A DNA stretch of 5,298 nucleotides. Origin: Planctomycetaceae bacterium. GTDB lineage: Bacteria > Planctomycetota > Planctomycetia > Pirellulales > UBA1268. Both the position numbers and the translations under genes were made by a program. Below are positions 1 to 5,298 of this stretch, piece after piece. The stretch's first letter is position 1, and the number at the start of each line of letters is the position of its first letter. Under the pieces are notes generated by a model, which did not search any database, had not been told where the DNA came from, and saw only the letters and a program-made list of their open reading frames with translations. The stretch spans positions 1 to 5,298 of the forward strand of contig JAUWWJ010000152.1 of the NCBI GenBank assembly GCA_030616935.1. Direction: 5' to 3'.

Positions 1-315
<315 letters not shown>

Positions 316-316
316 G

Positions 317-345
317 TTGACCGAACTCGATTTGTAGGACACGAT
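317..345 (+). promoter_or_regulatory. Candidate sigma-70-type promoter upstream of the FHA gene
   Basis: TTGACC at 317-322 matches the -35 consensus at five of six positions. After exactly 17 bases, CACGAT at 340-345 matches the -10 consensus at only three of six, but keeps the important second A and last T. Transcription would start near 352, leaving a leader of about 60 bases before the ATG at 413. The site lies in the 190-base non-coding gap between the divergent tRNA and the FHA gene, where a promoter is expected. The -10 is poor and no other evidence supports it. Confidence 0.25.
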
Positions 346-412
346 AGGTATTCATCAATTCTCATCGGCTCTGCTGGGTCGAGTACTCACTTTTCAATCG
401 CACTTTTTTGCC

Positions 413-1087
413 ATGTCCAACGTTACTCTTCGAGTGCTCCACGGTGCTGATCGAGGGAAGGTTTATGATGAAGTTACTACGCCAGTAACAATAGGCCGGG
501 AGGAGGGCAATACGATCCAGCTGAATGACGAGCGAATCAGTCGCTATCATTTGAAACTTCAGGCCGATCACTCAAAGATAGTTTTGACAGATCTGGACAG
601 CACGAACGGAACGAAGGTCAATGGCGAAGAGATTCATGTTCGTATCGTGCGAGATGGTGACATGATAGCCCTCGGGCGATCGGTCTTGTTGATGGGGTCA
701 CACAGTGACATAGATCGTCGAATTGCTGATATCGCATCGAAAATGCCAGCGGATGAACAAGACCGTGCCCGCGCGATGCAGGAGCGGCTTGAGCGTGCCT
801 CAAAGCATCAATCGGATATTATTGAGGACCTTGGTGATGTTAAACTGCCACTCCTGCCTGGTGGCCCGCCACCGATGCCCGAACAATTAAGTCCTGCTCA
901 GTCCGCTGAGTTGTGTGAATTACTTGATTATGTCCAAGCCATATTACGGGAGACGATGGAAGGGGCTCTAATGCGTCCGGGGCATGAAAAGGTTGAAATA
1001 GATTTTGCACCCTGGCAGGGTCTGCTTGACTTGCAGGCAAGTCTTGCAGAGATGTTGAGGCAGATCGGTGAACCTTCGTCGGACTGA
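413..1087 (+). CDS. FHA-domain protein, predicted phosphothreonine-binding, cytoplasmic (224 aa)
   Basis: Residues about 4-95 form a forkhead-associated domain, a phosphothreonine-binding fold. Its signature residues are visible: Gly28-Arg29 in TIGREEGN, Ser43-Arg44 and His46 in ISRYH, and Asn65-Gly66 and Asn70 in STNGTKVNG. Arg29, Ser43 and Asn65 are the usual phosphopeptide contacts, so binding is probably intact. Residues 98-140 are charged and probably helical. A proline-rich stretch follows (LPLLPGGPPPMP, 145-156), then a probably helical segment (about 160-219) that I do not recognise. There is no signal peptide or membrane segment. No Shine-Dalgarno site precedes the ATG (the upstream bases are CACTTTTTTGCC). 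That start is still preferred because the first FHA strand (VTLRVLHG) begins right after it. dnaE follows 65 bases downstream on the same strand with no evident terminator, so co-transcription is likely. The partner, presumably a Ser/Thr-kinase substrate, cannot be read from the sequence. Confidence 0.9.
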   Translation: MSNVTLRVLHGADRGKVYDEVTTPVTIGREEGNTIQLNDERISRYHLKLQADHSKIVLTDLDSTNGTKVNGEEIHVRIVRDGDMIALGRSVLLMGSHSDIDRRIADIASKMPADEQDRARAMQERLERASKHQSDIIEDLGDVKLPLLPGGPPPMPEQLSPAQSAELCELLDYVQAILRETMEGALMRPGHEKVEIDFAPWQGLLDLQASLAEMLRQIGEPSSD

Positions 1088-1138
1088 GTGATGTTTCAGG
1101 AATATGTAACGCAGATACCCCCCCTTTGCGACGCCCAT

Positions 1139-1145
1139 GGAAGAG
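1139..1145 (+). promoter_or_regulatory. Ribosome binding site that supports the dnaE ATG at 1153
   Basis: GGAAGAG lies seven bases before the ATG at 1153, a normal Shine-Dalgarno spacing. It favours this ATG over the in-frame TTG at 1126. The TTG would add nine residues (MRRPWKSTL) ahead of the PHP domain, and it is preceded only by a run of seven C. Confidence 0.6.
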
Positions 1146-1152
1146 CACGCTG

Positions 1153-4100
1153 ATGGAAGCAGATACATCTAAATCATTCACCCATCTCCATTGCCATAGC
1201 CATTACAGTTTGCTTGATGGTGCGAGTTCTATCGACCGGCTTGTTCATCGTGCGAATGAACTGGGAATGAATTCGTTGGCACTTACCGACCATGGAAACT
1301 TGCATGGAGCCCTTGAGTTTTATAGCAAAGCCAAAAACGTAGGCTTGAACCCAATCATTGGGTACGAGGCATACATAGCCCCTGGAAGCCGTTTTCAAAA
1401 AGATGCAGGTAGTCAGAAAGAGGCGAGTTATCACTTAACGCTCCTTGCCCAGAATCGAACTGGTTTTGCAAATCTTTTAAAACTTGCAACCAAGGCGTCT
1501 CTTGAAGGGTTTTATTTTAAGCCCCGAATTGATCGTGAGATTCTCGCAGCTCATTCAGAGGGTTTGGTCTGTCTTTCCGGCTGTCTTTCGAGTGAGTTTA
1601 GTCGCGCCCTTATTGGATCTTCTCGTGAGCAAAACGAGTCACTTAATCAGGGGCGTCAGGTAGCAAGTTGGTTTCAGAAGATTTTTGGTGACCGTTATTT
1701 TATTGAGGTCCAAGATAATGGTTTGGACTTGCAGCGGCAGGTCACTGCAGCCGCAATCGATCTTTCGAATGAAATGGGTATCCCACCCGTTGCTACCTGC
1801 GACTGCCACTACGTGAATCGTGAAGATGCTGAAGCTCAAGATATTCTACTTTGTGTTAACACAGGTCGATTTCGAAATGATGCTTCGCGTATGAGAATGG
1901 ATACAACAGAGTTTTATCTGAAAAGTCCTGCCGAAATGTACGAAGCGTTCTCAGATCAGGACAGGCAATGGGTAAACGGTGCCGTTGGGAGGAGTCAGGA
2001 AATTGCTGATTCCGTTTCTATAGAGCTTGAGCTAGGAAAGCGTCATTTTCCTGGCTTCGATCTTCCATCAGGAAGAACGGCAGCTGATGAACTGAAGCGC
2101 CTCTGTGTAGAGGGTTTGCGGTCGCGGTACCAAAAGATAGAAAAGCGATGGGCCGATGCACCGGATGGCGATCTTCATTCCGACGTCTTGGCCCGCTTGA
2201 ATCGAGAGCTTGACGTTATCAATACGCTTGGATTCGCAAGCTATTTTCTGATTTGTTGGGACTTTGTTCGTCATGCTCGAGAAAGAGGTATACCCGCTTC
2301 AGCAAGGGGAAGTGGCGTCGGTTCACTTGTTGCTTACTCGCTTTACCTTTCTCATGTATGTCCGTTGGAGTATGACCTGCTCTTTGAGCGTTTTCTCGAC
2401 GTGAGTCGTCTTGAAGCTCCTGATATTGATATCGACTTCTGCAAGGAGAGACGCAGTGAAGTCATTGATTATGTGAAGCAGAAGTATGGCGAAGCAAACG
2501 TTGCTCAGATAGGAACGTTTGGCACTCTTGCTGCTCGAGCAGCTATTCGAGACGTTGGCCGGGCGTTAGGTATTTCTATACCTCAGGTAGACAAGATTAT
2601 TTCACTTGTGCCAGATCAGCTTGGTATTTCACTTGCGGAAGCCACCGTTCCCGGCTCGCAATTGGCTGATGCATGTGAAGCCGATGCCCAAGTTCAGGAA
2701 CTAGTGAATCTTGCTAGTCGGATTGAGGGGCTTGCCCGAAATGTTGGTACGCATGCTGCGGCAGTTGTCATTGCGGATCAGCCATTGTCGGAATACGTTC
2801 CACTTCAAAGAGTTACTGGAAAAGAAGAAGTCATTACGCAGTGGTCAATGGGGGATGTTGAGCGGGCCGGTTTGATGAAGATGGACTTTCTCGGCCTTCG
2901 CTACCTCACGATTGTGACTAAGACTCTTGAGATTATTGAGCGAACGCGTGGAGAAAAGCTGGATCCATTAGCATTTCCTTTGGATGATGCCGATACCTTT
3001 GCTCTTCTTTGTCGCGGTGAGACCAAGGGTATCTTTCAGTTGGAGAGTGGTGGTATTCGAGATCTCCTTCAGCGAATGAAACCAGACCACTTTCTGGATA
3101 TTGTTGCAGTGAATGCGCTCTATCGGCCGGGTCCTCTCGAAGGCGGGATGGTGGATGATTACGTCGCAGTCAAGCACGGGCGACAGCAGGCAGAGTACCC
3201 ACATCCGGTCATGAAGGATGTTCTTGAAGAAACCCACGGGGTCATGGTCTACCAAGAGCAAGTGATGCGAATTCTTGAACGCCTTGGTGGCATTGAGCTG
3301 TCAAGCGCCTACACATGTATCAAGGCGATCAGTAAGAAGAAGCATGAAACTATTGCTGCATTTCGTGAGCAGTTCATCGGGGGGGCCGAGGAGAAAGGTC
3401 TTTCAAAATCCGAAGCGTCTACTCTTTTCGGCCTTATTGAAAAATTCGCCGGATATGGATTCAATAAAAGCCATTCCACGGCGTATGCATTGCTCGCTTG
3501 GCAAACGGCGTACCTCAAAACGCACTATCCAACCGAGTTTATGGCTGCCTTGCTTACAGGCGATATTCCAGGTCGAAATTTTAAAAAGAAGGATTCGGTC
3601 GTTGAGCACCTTGAGGATTGTCGACGCATGGAGATCACCGTTGAGGCACCAGAAGTGAATGCCTCTGAAGCTGAGTTTGCAGTCCAAAACGGTGCTATTC
3701 TCTTTGGGCTTTGTGCCATCAAAGGGTGCGGAAAGCAGGCGGCAGAGGCGATTGTTCAGGAACGAGTCGCTCACGGTAAGTACCGTGATCTTTTTGACCT
3801 TTGTGGAAGAGTCGATGGTTCTGTGGTGAACAAGACGGCCCTCGAGAATTTGACGAAGGCGGGAGCACTGGACAGCTTGCTTGGTGAGCAAGAACATCGA
3901 GGGGCATTATTTGCTGGTATTGAACGCGCTGTCGCTGCTGGTGCTGCCAGGCTAGCTGACCGCCGCAGTGGCCAAAAGAACTTGTTTGCAGCGTTTGAAG
4001 ACTCTGAGCCAGAGGAGGAACCTGCCGCTGTTCTTCCGGATGTCCCCCCGCTCACAGATCTTGAGATGCGATCCTTTGAGAAGGAAGTGTTGGGCTACTA

Positions 4101-4776
4101 TGTGCACAGCCATCCATTGGCTGAATACAAGTCAATATTACAGACGGTCTGCACGCATGGTTCATTAGATGTAGGAAATGCTCAGCAACGTGCCGAGGTA
4201 GTGATGGGTGGTCTTAGTGGCTCACTAAAGTTATCGAACACGAAGCAGCCAAGACCAGGGTCAACGTTTACCCGTTACGGCATGTTCGATCTCGAAGATA
4301 TGCAGGGGCTTGTCAGAAGTATCTGTTGGCCTGAAGAGTATGCGCGGCTTGGCGATTTTCTTTCACAAGATGCAGTTGTTGTTGTTTCGGGAACAGTCGA
4401 TCGACGGGCAGGTAGTGAGGAAACAAATCTAATTATCAACGATGTCATTCCAATTTCGAGTATCTGGAGTCGCCCGGTCAAATGTATGCATCTCAAAATA
4501 TCTGAGGGAAAACACGATAATTTCGTTCTTGATCGTCTTAAAGAAATTCTTGCCCGGCATGTAGGTGAGACGCCAGTTCGAATGATCATTCAAATGCTCG
4601 ACGGAAGTCGAGTATTAATCGACGTAGATGGACAGAAAGTCAAGTGGTCGGGAGAATTGCTTGATGAAATCGAAGACTTGCTTGGAGCCGGATCAGTCCG
4701 TGTACAGACTTCTCTTTCTGGTGGTCGCCAGGATAATCGTAATTCCAAAAAGCGACGAGCATTCCAATCCTCCTGA
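1153..4776 (+). CDS. dnaE: DNA polymerase III subunit alpha (replicative DnaE), complete, 1207 aa
   Basis: This is the catalytic subunit of the bacterial replicase (dNTP + DNA(n) = DNA(n+1) + PPi). Numbering is from the ATG at 1153. An N-terminal PHP domain spans about 8-220, with HLHCHSHYS at 11-19 and candidate metal ligands His11, His13, Asp22, His47, Glu72, His94, Cys144, Asp217 and His219. The palm carries RGSGVGSL (385-392) and the catalytic aspartates Asp426 and Asp428 (PDIDIDFC) and Asp578 (KMDFLGL). Finger motifs include NALYRPGPL (654-662), YQEQVM (700-705) and YGFNKSHS (768-775). Helix-hairpin-helix sequence lies at about 850-910, a clamp-binding motif QKNLF at 941-945, an OB fold at about 1010-1105 and a C-terminal domain to 1190 with a basic tail. 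The clamp motif and C-terminal extension argue for replicative DnaE over the DnaE2/ImuC type. PolC is excluded because no exonuclease is inserted in the PHP domain. The E. coli protein has 1160 residues, so this one is slightly long. No frameshift or intein is seen. Confidence 0.98.
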   Translation: MEADTSKSFTHLHCHSHYSLLDGASSIDRLVHRANELGMNSLALTDHGNLHGALEFYSKAKNVGLNPIIGYEAYIAPGSRFQKDAGSQKEASYHLTLLAQNRTGFANLLKLATKASLEGFYFKPRIDREILAAHSEGLVCLSGCLSSEFSRALIGSSREQNESLNQGRQVASWFQKIFGDRYFIEVQDNGLDLQRQVTAAAIDLSNEMGIPPVATCDCHYVNREDAEAQDILLCVNTGRFRNDASRMRMDTTEFYLKSPAEMYEAFSDQDRQWVNGAVGRSQEIADSVSIELELGKRHFPGFDLPSGRTAADELKRLCVEGLRSRYQKIEKRWADAPDGDLHSDVLARLNRELDVINTLGFASYFLICWDFVRHARERGIPASARGSGVGSLVAYSLYLSHVCPLEYDLLFERFLDVSRLEAPDIDIDFCKERRSEVIDYVKQKYGEANVAQIGTFGTLAARAAIRDVGRALGISIPQVDKIISLVPDQLGISLAEATVPGSQLADACEADAQVQELVNLASRIEGLARNVGTHAAAVVIADQPLSEYVPLQRVTGKEEVITQWSMGDVERAGLMKMDFLGLRYLTIVTKTLEIIERTRGEKLDPLAFPLDDADTFALLCRGETKGIFQLESGGIRDLLQRMKPDHFLDIVAVNALYRPGPLEGGMVDDYVAVKHGRQQAEYPHPVMKDVLEETHGVMVYQEQVMRILERLGGIELSSAYTCIKAISKKKHETIAAFREQFIGGAEEKGLSKSEASTLFGLIEKFAGYGFNKSHSTAYALLAWQTAYLKTHYPTEFMAALLTGDIPGRNFKKKDSVVEHLEDCRRMEITVEAPEVNASEAEFAVQNGAILFGLCAIKGCGKQAAEAIVQERVAHGKYRDLFDLCGRVDGSVVNKTALENLTKAGALDSLLGEQEHRGALFAGIERAVAAGAARLADRRSGQKNLFAAFEDSEPEEEPAAVLPDVPPLTDLEMRSFEKEVLGYYVHSHPLAEYKSILQTVCTHGSLDVGNAQQRAEVVMGGLSGSLKLSNTKQPRPGSTFTRYGMFDLEDMQGLVRSICWPEEYARLGDFLSQDAVVVVSGTVDRRAGSEETNLIINDVIPISSIWSRPVKCMHLKISEGKHDNFVLDRLKEILARHVGETPVRMIIQMLDGSRVLIDVDGQKVKWSGELLDEIEDLLGAGSVRVQTSLSGGRQDNRNSKKRRAFQSS

Positions 4777-4872
4777 GTGTGCGGAGTGATTTGTTTGGAT
4801 GGATCAAGAATAGGGGAGATCGTTCTGGGTTCATTGCCACTTCTATTTGTGTGTGCGAAGCCGATCTGTTGC

Positions 4873-4919
4873 AGAAAAGTACTATTTTCTAGTCAAAAGC
4901 TCGCATTGCTCTGAGCTTT
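4873..4919 (+). terminator. Two adjacent hairpins after dnaE, possible transcription end
   Basis: About 100 bases after the dnaE stop, AGAAAA (4873-4878) can pair with TTTTCT (4885-4890) around a six-base loop. Directly after it, AAAGCTC (4896-4902) pairs perfectly with GAGCTTT (4913-4919) around a ten-base loop. Neither is GC-rich and neither is followed by a T run, so they are weak as classical intrinsic terminators. The rest of the gap at 4777-5013 shows no ORF I trust. The only promoter-like pair there, TTGCTC (4906-4911) with TACTCT (4929-4934) at 17-base spacing, is poor. Confidence 0.25.
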
Positions 4920-5000
4920 GATGCCGACTACTCTTCGGTGTGAGAGAGAACGTGCTTCTTTCCAGCAATACATGCAAAAACGTACCCCTTCTTTCCCTTA

Positions 5001-5005
5001 GAGGG
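5001..5005 (+). promoter_or_regulatory. Strong ribosome binding site for the Gly/Met-rich protein
   Basis: GAGGG, within AGAGGGA, ends eight bases before the ATG at 5014. It is the best Shine-Dalgarno site in the window, in contrast to the FHA gene which has none, and it fixes the start of the downstream gene. Confidence 0.7.
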
Positions 5006-5013
5006 ATTCTTTC

Positions 5014-5298
5014 ATGAAAAATTTAATCCGCTTCATGTCACAGGCTTCTCTTTCAATGATTGGCCCTTGCCTGGCTCGTGTACTGATCTGCGTACTCGCT
5101 CTTTCATCGTCAGCGATCGTTCAGGGGCAGGGTATGGGTGGCGGCATGGGTGGTGGCGGCATGGGTGGTGGCGGCATGGGTGGCGGCATGGGTGGTGGCA
5201 TGGGCGGTGGTGGCATGGGCGGCGGTGGCATGGGCGGCGGTGGCATGGGCGGTGGTCAGCAAGGTGGCGGTGGCCAGCAAGGTGGCGGTGGTACAGGC
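5014..5298 (+). CDS. Secreted Gly/Met-rich repeat protein, 5' part only (cut by window edge)
   Basis: The frame is open from the ATG at 5014 to the right edge (95 codons, no stop). Residues 1-38 look like a Sec signal peptide: a basic start (MKNLIR, later Arg22), a hydrophobic core VLICVLAL at 23-30, and a likely cleavage after Gly38 (Val36 at -3, Gly38 at -1). No lipobox surrounds Cys19 or Cys26, so a lipoprotein is unlikely. The mature part opens with nine Met residues at 41, 45, 50, 55, 59, 63, 68, 73 and 78, each followed by three or four Gly. Two QQGGGG units follow at 82-93. Such a stretch should be disordered and flexible. It could be a linker before a folded domain beyond the edge, a surface or matrix protein, or a Met-rich metal binder; nothing here decides. 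I do not recognise a named family. The start is supported by the strong ribosome binding site and the signal peptide. Confidence 0.85.
   Translation, partial: MKNLIRFMSQASLSMIGPCLARVLICVLALSSSAIVQGQGMGGGMGGGGMGGGGMGGGMGGGMGGGGMGGGGMGGGGMGGGQQGGGGQQGGGGTG
5134..5292 (+). repeat. In-frame tandem minisatellite encoding MGGG(G) and QQGGGG units
   Basis: Nine units of 12 or 15 bases, each starting with ATG followed by GGY codons, run from 5134 to 5256. Two 18-base units starting CAGCAAGGTGGCGGTGG follow at 5257-5274 and 5275-5292, differing only in the last base. Some neighbouring units are identical at the DNA level: ATGGGTGGTGGCGGC at 5146 and 5161, and ATGGGCGGCGGTGGC at 5215 and 5230. All unit lengths are multiples of three, so gain or loss of units keeps the frame. 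Confidence 0.9.

Noticed and set aside
1126..1152. TTG at 1126 as the dnaE start
   Set aside because: It adds nine residues with no match to the family start, has only poly-C upstream, and a proper GGAAGAG site serves the ATG at 1153.
840..1181. A 113-residue frame on the - strand
   Set aside because: Antisense to the well-supported FHA and dnaE genes, with no recognisable domain.
3275..3658. A 127-residue frame on the + strand inside dnaE
   Set aside because: Out-of-frame shadow of dnaE; the true frame here encodes conserved finger motifs such as YGFNKSHS.
3403..3897. A 164-residue frame on the - strand inside dnaE
   Set aside because: Lies wholly opposite conserved dnaE sequence (fingers and helix-hairpin-helix regions) and shows no domain; a shadow frame.
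4906..4934. Promoter for the Gly/Met-rich gene (TTGCTC, 17 bases, TACTCT)
   Set aside because: Only four and three of six matches, and it overlaps the hairpin; too weak to list as a feature.
5134..5298. CRISPR array or intergenic satellite
   Set aside because: Units of 12-18 bases have no unique spacers and stay in one coding frame after a signal peptide, so this is a protein-coding repeat.

Overview
The window most resembles a moderate-GC bacterial chromosome, and I lean towards a planctomycete. The reasons are: a long DnaE opening with an HLHCHSHYS-type PHP motif and carrying an OB-fold segment with 'RPGSTFTRYGMFDLED'; a small forkhead-associated (FHA) protein with no Shine-Dalgarno site; and a secreted Gly/Met-rich repeat protein. 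This assignment is inference from pattern memory and I hold it at about 50-60 percent. No search was run.

Layout. Bases 1-148 hold no gene I can name, but frame 1 on the + strand is open from the left edge. It could be the disordered C-terminal tail of a gene entering from the left, next to the 3' end of a tRNA. A tRNA-Arg (anticodon UCG) lies on the - strand at 149-222. Bases 223-412 are non-coding and carry a weak candidate promoter. From 413 two genes run on the + strand: a cytoplasmic 224-residue FHA protein (413-1087) and, 65 bases later, a complete DNA polymerase III alpha subunit dnaE (1153-4776, 1207 residues). A 237-base gap follows with two small hairpins. A third + strand gene then starts at 5014 with a strong ribosome binding site and a signal peptide. 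It enters a MGGG(G) repeat and is cut by the right edge.

How the parts relate. DnaE is the replicative polymerase and looks fully competent: the three catalytic aspartates, all nine PHP metal ligands and a clamp-binding motif are visible. The FHA protein would bind phosphothreonine, and its placement just upstream suggests co-transcription with dnaE. No sequence feature shows a functional link between them. The Gly/Met-rich protein appears to be a separate transcription unit. I see no CRISPR array, insertion sequence or defence system. The less ordinary points are the possible island edge at the tRNA, the intact PHP site, the short frame bridging the FHA stop and the dnaE start, and the recently duplicated MGGGG repeat.
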